Assembly: GCF_031377265.1 (NCBI RefSeq)
Contig: NZ_JANMET010000124.1
Span: 1-7,412 of the forward strand
Source of the DNA: JAUYQR01 sp031377265
GTDB lineage: Bacteria; Pseudomonadota; Alphaproteobacteria; Rhodobacterales; Rhodobacteraceae
Direction of reading: 5' to 3'
Length of the DNA: 7,412 nt
Shown: positions 1 to 5,654 of the stretch, piece by piece
Numbering within the stretch: the stretch's first letter is position 1
How the letters are laid out: each line of letters opens with the position of its first letter
Notes under the pieces: generated by a model
What the model was told of the DNA's origin: nothing
The model's database searches: none
The model's input: only the letters and a program-made list of their open reading frames with translations
Program-made: the position numbers and the translations under genes

Positions 1-102
1 TGGGCCGGGATCGCGGTGATTGTCGCCTCCGGGCTTTACATCATCCACCGCGAACGGCTGGCAGCACGGGCCCCGGCCCTCAGGGCTGCGTCAACGCCCT
101 GA
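1..102 (+). CDS. EamA/DMT-family transporter, C-terminal end (partial)
   Basis: Reading from base 1 in frame 1 gives 33 codons and a TGA stop at 100-102. The peptide starts with a hydrophobic stretch (WAGIAVIVASGLYII) and ends in a basic, alanine- and arginine-rich tail (HRERLAARAPALRA). This is how many EamA-domain drug/metabolite transporters end: the tenth membrane helix closes with a glycine/serine-rich G-LYI segment followed by a cytoplasmic HRER-type tail. Such proteins are inner-membrane exporters or permeases of small metabolites. The substrate cannot be inferred from this fragment, and the body of the gene lies outside the window. Its last 23 bases overlap the 3' end of the oppositely oriented thiamine pyrophosphokinase gene, so there is no room for a terminator between the two. 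The family call rests on one helix and a tail, so it is moderate. Confidence 0.6.
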   Translation, partial: WAGIAVIVASGLYIIHRERLAARAPALRAASTP

Positions 103-745
103 TCGCCGCATCCAACCGCCGCCGGGGCAGGATCACCAGCATCCCCGGCCCATCGAACACCAGCCGCACCAACGGCGCCGTCACCCGGTTCGACGTGCCG
201 ATCATCCCGTCCGGCGCAAAATCCAAGCCTTCGATCGGCCATTCCAATCCGGTGCTTTGCCCCCGAACCTGCGCCATCGGAAACAGCGACACCGTGTCCC
301 GCGGTCGCAGCCGCAACTCAAGCTCCGCCGGGGCCGCAAACGCCAGATCCGACGGCCCCAGCACGATGCAGCGCTGCCCAGCCCGCCGGATCAACGTGTT
401 GAACACCGCCAACCCGTGATCCAGCCGCGCCCCGGCAAAGCCCAGCGCCAGCACGAACGGCGCCGAAACTGACCGCAGCGCCTTGTCGAAATCGGTGGTC
501 GCCTGTTCGGGCATCGGGTGTTGGCGTGCCTTGGGGATTGCCTGCCTGGCCGCTTCCGTCAGCGAATCAAAGTCGCCGATCACCGCTTCCGGCATCACCC
601 CGGCTCGCAACAAGCGGTCCGCGCCACCGTCCGCCGCCACCGGCACCGGCGCGCGCGACAGCGCAAATTTCAGGTCACGCGCGGAAAACGGCCCACCGCC
701 TGCCAGCGTGACCCCCTGCAAAGACTGGACAATCGGCTGATTCAT
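80..745 (-). CDS. thiamine pyrophosphokinase (thiamine diphosphokinase)
   Basis: This enzyme transfers pyrophosphate from ATP to thiamine, giving thiamine diphosphate, the cofactor of transketolase, pyruvate dehydrogenase and related cytosolic enzymes. From the ATG at 745 the product is 221 residues, normal for the bacterial single-chain enzyme. Visible family motifs are ADGGADRLL (about 38-46), GDFDSL (57-62, the acidic metal and nucleotide site), TTDFDKAL (83-90), GxxGARLDH (102-110) and GTSNRVT (183-189, the C-terminal thiamine-binding region). The frame stays open upstream to a TTG at 796, but the ATG at 745 is preferred because family similarity starts just after it and the upstream 17 residues look non-coding. 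No strong Shine-Dalgarno sequence precedes the ATG. The gene stands alone, is divergent from the 868-residue protein, and overlaps the transporter tail at its 3' end. Family names for this activity include thiN and tnr3-like; I leave the symbol open. Confidence 0.93.
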   Translation of the reverse strand: MNQPIVQSLQGVTLAGGGPFSARDLKFALSRAPVPVAADGGADRLLRAGVMPEAVIGDFDSLTEAARQAIPKARQHPMPEQATTDFDKALRSVSAPFVLALGFAGARLDHGLAVFNTLIRRAGQRCIVLGPSDLAFAAPAELELRLRPRDTVSLFPMAQVRGQSTGLEWPIEGLDFAPDGMIGTSNRVTAPLVRLVFDGPGMLVILPRRRLDAAIRALTQP

Positions 746-767
746 GCAAAACTGTATCCAAATAAGG

Positions 768-796
768 CAAATATTCTGGCGCGTGGCCACAATCAA
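768..796 (-). promoter_or_regulatory. candidate sigma70-type promoter for thiamine pyrophosphokinase
   Basis: On the minus strand a TTGATT hexamer (plus 791-796) and a TATTTG hexamer (plus 768-773) are separated by exactly 17 bases, placing a start site about 15 bases before the ATG at 745. The -35 matches four of six consensus bases and the -10 only three. The spacer contains the perfect 8-bp palindrome GTGGCCAC (783-790). This is a spacing-based guess within the AT-richest stretch of the window. No equally good promoter was found facing the 868-residue protein, nor a recognisable TPP riboswitch. Confidence 0.3.
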
Positions 797-882
797 TCCA
801 TCAAATTACCCCGGTCTGTCCATGTATTAGAACCCACGTCGGGTAGATTTGTGTCTGGTGCAATACGAGGGGCTTTCGAGCA

Positions 883-3489
883 ATGGTTGGTGACAGCAAG
901 ATTTTGACCGTGTCTTACGGTACCTTCAGCTGCACGCTGGAAGGGTTTGACGATCCGTTCAACACGATGAAAGCGATTGCAGAATACTTCCGCGATCTCG
1001 CCGGGCAAGACCGCTACTTCGGTGCCGAGCCGCCAACCCCCGACGCCGCAATGCTGCACCGCATCGCCGAACGCGAAGTCAGCCGCATGGTCGAAGCCCG
1101 CGTGCAGGACAACTCGGTCGTGCTGCGCCAGCATGATGCGCCGCCAACCTCCGCCCCGATGCCTGCGCCTGCCGTTGCGCTGTCGCCTGCCGCCCCTGCT
1201 CCGGTCGCCCCTGCACCCGTAGACGTCGCACCACTTCAGCACCCAGCACCGGTCCCGCCACAACCCATGGCCTCCAGCGCGCCATCAGTCGACACAACAC
1301 GCCACGTCGCCGCCGCAATCAGCGGGCTTGCGGTTGCAACCGAAGATGAACCTGACGTGCCGTTCCTGAACGAGGTGATTCCCGAAGGCGTCGCTGCCAA
1401 GCTGGCGCGGATCCGCCAATCGGTAAGCTATCGCCCAGCCGCAGAGATGCAGGTTGCCGAAACGCCAGTCACCGTATCCCCCGTGACCGAAGCGCCGGCG
1501 CCAGAACCATTTCCTGAATCCATCCCAGCCTATGCGGCCGAGACCTTTTCTGACGAACTGGATGCCGCCGCCGATGACCTCGACGACGCAGGCGATCCGC
1601 TGCCCGAAGATCTGGACGATCTGGCCGCACTCGACCTGACAGACCCGCTCGGCTTGTCCGAAGAGGCTGAAGGCGATGCGCAAGTTGCACGCGCCGATGC
1701 GTCCGGTGTCGACAGTGTACTGGCCCGGATTTCGGCACTGCTCGCCGACGAAGACGAAGCCGATGACGCGGCCCTGCGTCTGGCCACCGACACGGACATC
1801 GACATGCCGGATGCCGGCCTGAACGCCGCAATCGCCGACGATCAGCCCGTGCAAGACGATCAGCCCGTGCAAATGGAAGTCTCTTCCGCGCCATTGCTGC
1901 TGTCTGACGACTTCGTCGCTAAAGCCGATGACGATGACGAAGACGAAAGCGCCGAGGAAGAGGCGATTGAAGCTGAAGCCGCCGAAAGTCTGGATCTCGA
2001 AGCTGGCGGTCAGCCCTACCTTCTCGATCACGCCGCCTCAGACGAGGATGAGGACTACGAGGCAATCGAAGATTCGGTCGCCCCAGTCGTCGAAGACTCA
2101 GTCGCCGAAGCCCCCGTCGTCGAAGCCCCGTTGGCAACGTCGTCCTTTCTGATGGACGAGCGGTTCTCTTCGGCGAACCTTGCAATCGATCCGCTGATCC
2201 TGTCGGACAACTCCGAAACCACCGACCAACCCGAAGTCAAAGAAGCTCCGGTTCTGGCCGAAGCAACGGCCACGCAGACAGACCCCGCTGACCTGCCCGA
2301 AGAATCCTTCGCCGATGACCTTGCCGACGTGGCCGAAGATCAACCTGCCGAAACCGTTGAAGCAGTGTCGGAGGCAACACCAGAAGACGTAGCCGAAGCC
2401 GTGCAGCCCGAAACCGCAGACGCCAAAACTGCAGACGCCGACACTGCAGACGCCGAAACTGCAGATCTGGACATCGCCGCCGTCGCCGAAACCCAGGCCG
2501 ACAGCCCGGAAGCTGCCGAAGAGGCGGGCCTGCCGCCCCGTGCCCGCGCGCGCGTTCTTCGCATCCGTCGTGTCAGCACCGACCTCGGCCCCGAATCGGC
2601 AGACGCCGCAAACCCCTCTGACGACCCAAGCCGCCCGCTCGACAAGGCCGGCGAAGACGCGGCCATGTCGCGGCTTCTGCGCCAGGCCGATGACGAGATG
2701 GCCGGTGCCGAAAACCGCCGCCGGCTTTCCGCAATCGCGCATCTCAAGGCAGCCGTCGCCGCGAACGAAGCCGAACGTGCCGTCACCGGCGAAGCCCTGC
2801 CCCCGACCGGGGCCAAGATCGGGCCGTATCGTGACGATCTGGCCCATGCCGTGCAGCCTGACACCGACCCGGACGCTGGCGTTCTCGATCCCCCGGCACC
2901 GGTCCGCCCGCGCCGCGAAGTGATCAGCGTGCGCCCGCAAGGCCCGCGCCCCGGCAGCCTGCGCCCCGGCCTGATGAACGCCGTGCCGCTGGTGCTGGTG
3001 TCAGAGCAGCGCATCGACCGTACCCCGTCGTTGGGTCAGCCGGTGGCAGCCGGCCGTCCCGGTCGCTTGTCGGGGGCCATTGGCGCCGCAGCAACGGGTT
3101 TTGCCACACCGTCCACGGACGACCAGATGGCCGCCGCCCTGTCAGAGTTTGACGAAGATGACGAGGGCGACGACACCGACAACATCTTTTCCGACGACGC
3201 CGGCTTTGCCGATTTCGCCAGCAAGCTTGGGGTGAAGTCGCTGACCGACCTGCTCGAGGCCGCTGCCGCCTATACAACCTGCATGGAAAACCGTGACCAG
3301 TTCACCCGCCCGCAACTGATGCGCCGTCTGGCCGCCGGAACCGGTGGCACGCCTGTCAGCCGTGAAGACGGGCTGCGCAGCTTTGGTTCGCTGTTGCGCA
3401 CGGGTCGGATCGAAAAGGTCAGCCGTGGTCAATACGCCCTGTCGGACCGGTCGGTGTTTCTGGCCGAAGCCCGCCGCATGGCGCTCTGA
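883..3489 (+). CDS. 868-residue acidic low-complexity protein, function unknown
   Basis: I recognise no enzymatic domain. The N-terminus (about 5-80: ILTVSYGTFSCTLEGFDD, then AIAEYFRDLAGQDRYFGAEP) looks folded and resembles a conserved hypothetical protein of Rhodobacteraceae. A Pro/Ala-rich linker follows (87-134), then a very acidic region (about 200-545) including a Lys-Ala-Asp/Glu run at 347-373 and short tandem repeats. After it come a basic patch (553-563, RARARVLRIRR), a helical segment with AENRRRLSAIAHLKAA near 610-625, an Arg/Pro-rich stretch (674-696), a second acidic tract (755-766), and a compact ordered-looking C-terminal domain (775-868) that may be winged-helix-like. There is no signal peptide or membrane helix, so it is probably cytoplasmic. 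The ATG at 883 has a GAGG at 867-870, 12 bases upstream, which is a weak Shine-Dalgarno. Folded ends joined by a disordered acidic middle suggest a scaffold or adaptor, but that is inference. Databases sometimes label such proteins loosely from their low-complexity middles, and such labels should not be trusted. Confidence 0.85.
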   Translation: MVGDSKILTVSYGTFSCTLEGFDDPFNTMKAIAEYFRDLAGQDRYFGAEPPTPDAAMLHRIAEREVSRMVEARVQDNSVVLRQHDAPPTSAPMPAPAVALSPAAPAPVAPAPVDVAPLQHPAPVPPQPMASSAPSVDTTRHVAAAISGLAVATEDEPDVPFLNEVIPEGVAAKLARIRQSVSYRPAAEMQVAETPVTVSPVTEAPAPEPFPESIPAYAAETFSDELDAAADDLDDAGDPLPEDLDDLAALDLTDPLGLSEEAEGDAQVARADASGVDSVLARISALLADEDEADDAALRLATDTDIDMPDAGLNAAIADDQPVQDDQPVQMEVSSAPLLLSDDFVAKADDDDEDESAEEEAIEAEAAESLDLEAGGQPYLLDHAASDEDEDYEAIEDSVAPVVEDSVAEAPVVEAPLATSSFLMDERFSSANLAIDPLILSDNSETTDQPEVKEAPVLAEATATQTDPADLPEESFADDLADVAEDQPAETVEAVSEATPEDVAEAVQPETADAKTADADTADAETADLDIAAVAETQADSPEAAEEAGLPPRARARVLRIRRVSTDLGPESADAANPSDDPSRPLDKAGEDAAMSRLLRQADDEMAGAENRRRLSAIAHLKAAVAANEAERAVTGEALPPTGAKIGPYRDDLAHAVQPDTDPDAGVLDPPAPVRPRREVISVRPQGPRPGSLRPGLMNAVPLVLVSEQRIDRTPSLGQPVAAGRPGRLSGAIGAAATGFATPSTDDQMAAALSEFDEDDEGDDTDNIFSDDAGFADFASKLGVKSLTDLLEAAAAYTTCMENRDQFTRPQLMRRLAAGTGGTPVSREDGLRSFGSLLRTGRIEKVSRGQYALSDRSVFLAEARRMAL
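1837..1872 (+). repeat. perfect 18-bp in-frame tandem duplication
   Basis: The 18-mer GACGATCAGCCCGTGCAA occurs twice back to back (1837-1854 and 1855-1872) without a mismatch. It encodes DDQPVQ twice (residues 319-330 of the 868-residue protein). A perfect copy at DNA level, including third codon positions, points to a recent duplication. The 18-bp length keeps the reading frame. Confidence 0.9.
2071..2130 (+). repeat. degenerate repeats encoding EDSVAxxVVE-like units
   Basis: Within the acidic region of the 868-residue protein, residues 397-416 read as imperfect alternating copies of a DSVA and a PVVE/APVVEAP unit. Stretches such as GTCGTCGAAG recur at DNA level. The copies differ by substitutions and small length changes, so this looks like an older, decayed repeat compared with the two cleaner arrays in the same gene. 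Confidence 0.6.
2416..2460 (+). repeat. 15-bp tandem repeat, three units (pentapeptide ADAxT)
   Basis: Three consecutive 15-bp units (2416-2430, 2431-2445, 2446-2460) follow the pattern GCAGACGCCRAMACT and are followed by a partial fourth (GCAGAT). They differ only around the fourth codon, AAA, GAC or GAA, giving ADAKT, ADADT and ADAET at residues 512-526. The unit length is a multiple of three, so copy-number change would lengthen or shorten the acidic linker without breaking the frame. Confidence 0.88.
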
Positions 3490-3508
3490 CCACACCCGGT
3501 CAGCGCGC
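3481..3508. terminator. hairpin between convergent genes, possible bidirectional terminator
   Basis: GCGCTCTGACC (3481-3491) and GGTCAGCGCGC (3498-3508) can pair into an 11-bp stem with one T-C mismatch around a 6-base loop (ACACCC). The left arm contains the TGA stop (3487-3489) of the 868-residue protein. The structure sits in the 27-bp gap before the end of the DUF2842 gene arriving from the other side. Neither strand shows a run of T after the stem, so classical intrinsic termination is uncertain. It may instead protect 3' ends or act with Rho. Confidence 0.45.
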
Positions 3509-3516
3509 ACAAATCA

Positions 3517-3762
3517 TCAGGCGGATGGGGGCTCCCTGTCCGCCTTTTCTGCATCCGGATCGGCCTGACCGATGCCCTTGAACACAAACCTGAACGGCAG
3601 CATCCACAAGAACCCCAGCGCCACATAGAGCAGCAGCTCCAGCCATAGCGGTGGCCGCTCAAGCAGGTTCAACAGCGTCACCGCCACCACCACATAGACC
3701 GGCAGACCGATCAGCAGGATGACCAGCGACCACCCCCTGCGCGCCTTGTAACTCAACGCCAT
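3517..3762 (-). CDS. DUF2842 small membrane protein
   Basis: From the ATG at 3762 the product is 81 residues, matching the DUF2842 family of small alphaproteobacterial membrane proteins. It opens with the family-typical MALSYKARRGW, has two predicted membrane helices (about 12-34 and 38-58, the latter rich in Leu and Trp), then FRFVFKGIGQADPD (about 58-70) and a short charged cytoplasmic tail. No function is known for the family. The frame continues upstream to a TTG at 3783, but the ATG is chosen because GAGGAG lies 6 bases before it (plus 3769-3774). That Shine-Dalgarno overlaps the TGA stop of purA (3773-3775), so translation is probably coupled and the two genes share a transcript. DUF2842 beside purA is an arrangement I associate with Rhodobacteraceae, but I could not check that here. 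No link to purine synthesis can be seen in the protein itself. Confidence 0.85.
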   Translation of the reverse strand: MALSYKARRGWSLVILLIGLPVYVVVAVTLLNLLERPPLWLELLLYVALGFLWMLPFRFVFKGIGQADPDAEKADREPPSA

Positions 3763-3768
3763 GCGGTT

Positions 3769-3774
3769 CTCCTC
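3769..3774 (-). promoter_or_regulatory. Shine-Dalgarno of DUF2842 overlapping the purA stop
   Basis: On the minus strand GAGGAG precedes the DUF2842 ATG by 6 bases and shares bases with the purA TGA (plus 3773-3775). This decides the ATG at 3762 over the upstream in-frame TTG at 3783 and suggests that ribosomes finishing purA help initiate the next gene. Confidence 0.75.
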
Positions 3775-5065
3775 AATCGGCAAACGGATCAGTCACGAGG
3801 ATCGTGTCTTCCCGCTCCGGCGAGGTGGAAAGTAGCGCCACAGGGCATTGGATCAACTCTTCGATCCGCCGCACATACTTGATCGCCGCCCCCGGCAGCT
3901 CGGCCCAGGACCGCGCCCCTGCGGTGGTTTCAGACCAACCCTCCATCTCCTCAAAGATCGGCGTGCAGCGCGCCTGTTGGTCGGCCGCTGTCGGCAGATA
4001 ATCCAGCCGCACCCCGTCCAGCTCATAGCCGATGCAGATCTTCAGCACCTTGAACCCGTCCAGCACATCCAGCTTGGTCAGCGCAATGCCCTTGACCCCG
4101 CTGGTGACGCAGGTCTGCCGCACCAGCACCGCATCAAACCAGCCGCAGCGCCGCTTGCGCCCGGTAACCGTGCCGAACTCATGCCCCCGCTCACCCAGCC
4201 GCTCGCCGTCGGCATCGAACAACTCCGCCGGGAACGGGCCTTCACCCACCCGCGTGGTATAGGCCTTCACGATCCCCAGCACGAAATCAATCGCGCCCGG
4301 CCCCATCCCGGTGCCCGTCGCCGCCTGCCCCGCGATCACGTTGGAACTGGTCACAAACGGATAGGTCCCGAAATCGATATCCAGCAACGCCCCCTGCGCG
4401 CCCTCGAACAGGATCCGCTTGCCCGCCCGCCGCGCGTCATGCAGCACCTTCCAGACCGGCTTTGCATAGGCCAGCACCTGCGGCGCAATCGCCCGCAGCG
4501 CGTCCAGTAATGCCGCCTTGTCGATCGGTTCCATCCCAAGGCCCCGGCGCAGCGCATCGTGATGCGTCAACAACCGGTCGACCCGCAGCTCCAGCGTGGC
4601 CGGATCGCCCAGATCGGCCACCCGGATCGCGCGGCGCCCCACCTTGTCCTCATAGGCCGGGCCGATCCCGCGCCCCGTGGTGCCGATCTTGGCCACCGAA
4701 GTCTGGTTTTCCCGCGCCCGGTCCAGCTCGCCATGCACCGGCAGGATCAGCGGTGCATTCTCCGCGATCATCAGGTTTTCCGGCGAGATTTCAACGCCCT
4801 GCCCGCGCAGCTTGTCGATCTCGGCCACCAGATGCCAGGGGTCCAGCACCACGCCATTGCCGATCACGCTCAGCTTGCCACCGCGCACGATACCGGACGG
4901 CAGCAGCGACAGCTTGTAGACCTTGCCATCGATGACCAGCGTGTGGCCCGCATTGTGCCCACCCTGAAACCGCGCAATCACATCGGCGCGCTCTGAAAGC
5001 CAATCGACGATCTTGCCTTTTCCCTCGTCGCCCCACTGGGCTCCTACGACAACGACATTGGCCAT
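3773..5065 (-). CDS. purA: adenylosuccinate synthetase
   Basis: PurA condenses IMP with aspartate, using GTP, to form adenylosuccinate, the first committed step of AMP synthesis in the cytosol; the enzyme acts as a homodimer. The 430-residue product is full length. Diagnostic elements are QWGDEGKGK (10-18, the phosphate loop with catalytic Asp13), GGHNAGHT (35-42, with catalytic His41), GTTGRGIGPAYEDK (128-141), EGAQGALLDIDFGTYPFVTSS region (221-241), TRVGEGPFP (271-279), GTVTGRKRRCGW (298-309, IMP and GTP contacts), TKLDVLDG (330-337), and STSPERE (413-419) near the C-terminus. No key residue appears to be missing. The ATG at 5065 has GGGGGA 7 bases upstream (plus 5073-5078). It leads a probable two-gene unit with DUF2842. 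A TATAGG box on the minus strand at plus 5097-5102 could be a -10 element, but no good -35 accompanies it. Confidence 0.98.
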   Translation of the reverse strand: MANVVVVGAQWGDEGKGKIVDWLSERADVIARFQGGHNAGHTLVIDGKVYKLSLLPSGIVRGGKLSVIGNGVVLDPWHLVAEIDKLRGQGVEISPENLMIAENAPLILPVHGELDRARENQTSVAKIGTTGRGIGPAYEDKVGRRAIRVADLGDPATLELRVDRLLTHHDALRRGLGMEPIDKAALLDALRAIAPQVLAYAKPVWKVLHDARRAGKRILFEGAQGALLDIDFGTYPFVTSSNVIAGQAATGTGMGPGAIDFVLGIVKAYTTRVGEGPFPAELFDADGERLGERGHEFGTVTGRKRRCGWFDAVLVRQTCVTSGVKGIALTKLDVLDGFKVLKICIGYELDGVRLDYLPTAADQQARCTPIFEEMEGWSETTAGARSWAELPGAAIKYVRRIEELIQCPVALLSTSPEREDTILVTDPFAD

Positions 5066-5077
5066 GGCATGATCCCC

Positions 5078-5091
5078 CGGTTTTCAAACCG
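5078..5091. promoter_or_regulatory. short inverted repeat in the purA leader
   Basis: CGGTTT (5078-5083) and AAACCG (5086-5091) are perfect inverted arms around two bases. They lie immediately upstream of the purA Shine-Dalgarno and downstream of the possible -10 box at 5097-5102. This could be a small operator or a leader hairpin near the ribosome binding site. It is short enough to be chance, so confidence is low. Confidence 0.25.
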
Positions 5092-5190
5092 TGCGACCTA
5101 TAGACGGCGCGCACGACCGGGGGAACAGGAAAATGCGTCGCGCCCATCCGGATACGCATCGCGGATTGACACCAGACCGCCCCCTCCTGC

Positions 5191-5636
5191 TTGGTGCAAA
5201 AAGCCTCCGCAGCAGCATTGCTGCTGCCGATCTCCCTCGACGCTGCCCAAATCCTTGCCACAGCCTGCACTGCGGCGTGGAATTCCGGCTCTTCCGCAGC
5301 GGTGGCCCGCTACTGCGCGCCAACCGGCCAGATTGCGATCAATGGCGGCCAGCCCTGGCATGACCGGGACGGGGTGGCGGCGATGGCCGGCGGCTTCTTC
5401 GCCGATGTCCCCGACCTGAACCTGAACCCGACCTGAACCTGACCTGCGATGGCATTCGGGTTGCGGGGGATCACATGATCTACCTTTGGGCCTCTACCGG
5501 CCACCACTCAGGCACCGGCCGTCCCTTGCGGATCGTGGGCTGGGAAGACTGGGATCTTGGCCCTGACCACCTGGTGCAAACCTCTCGCGGCTGGTTTGAC
5601 GCGGTCGACTACGCCCGACAAGTCGCGGGCGGCTGA
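5191..5636 (+). pseudogene. SnoaL/NTF2-like protein, frameshifted
   Basis: The first part, in frame 1 from the TTG/GTG at 5191/5194, includes TAAWNSGSSAAVARYCAP and DRDGVAAMAGGFFADVPDL, typical of the cone-shaped NTF2/SnoaL fold, and stops at TGA 5434-5436. The second part continues in frame 3 with DLNLTCDGIRVAGDHMIYLW, then TGHHSGTGRPLRIVGWEDWD and SRGWFDAVDYARQ, ending at TGA 5634-5636. Removing one 17-bp unit at 5413-5429 joins the halves into one 142-residue product of normal family length, so this is one gene broken by a near-duplication. Members of this fold include small ligand-binding proteins, isomerases and cyclases; the specific role is unknown. The 5' end is also doubtful: there is no ATG, no clear Shine-Dalgarno, and an in-frame stop at 5167. 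A sequencing error remains possible. It is divergent from purA and ends 18 bp from the convergent methyltransferase gene. Confidence 0.8.
5413..5442 (+). repeat. 17-bp-period near-duplication causing the frameshift
   Basis: GACCTGAACCTGA occurs at 5413-5425 and again at 5430-5442, a period of 17 bases. The stretch is built from ACCTGA hexamers: two copies, then a 5-base ACCCG, then two more. Pure hexamer expansion would keep the frame; the extra 12 + 5 bases do not, and they bring the TGA at 5434-5436 into frame. Confidence 0.85.
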
Positions 5637-5654
5637 CGACAGGCCGTTGGCAGC

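Noticed and set aside
20..472. A 150-codon plus-strand open frame opposite thiamine pyrophosphokinase
   Set aside because: The minus-strand enzyme has all its family motifs. The plus-strand product is Arg/Pro/Gln-rich and unlike a real protein.
2416..2460. Short regular repeats as a possible CRISPR array
   Set aside because: The units are contiguous, 15 bp, in frame and without spacers, so they are coding microrepeats.
1285..2940. Long minus-strand open frames (1285-2031 and 2098-2940) opposite the 868-residue gene
   Set aside because: They arise from the repetitive GAC/GAA/GCC codon use of the plus-strand gene. Their translations are Gly/Val/Phe-rich low complexity without family features.
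3848..4996. Plus-strand open frames of 145-220 codons opposite purA
   Set aside because: purA is unambiguous on the minus strand. The plus-strand products are Arg/Pro/His-rich shadows typical of GC-rich antisense frames.
5133..5190. ATG at 5133 as an alternative start for the SnoaL-like gene
   Set aside because: That frame gives an Arg/Pro-rich product unrelated to the family and stops at 5363 before reaching the downstream half.
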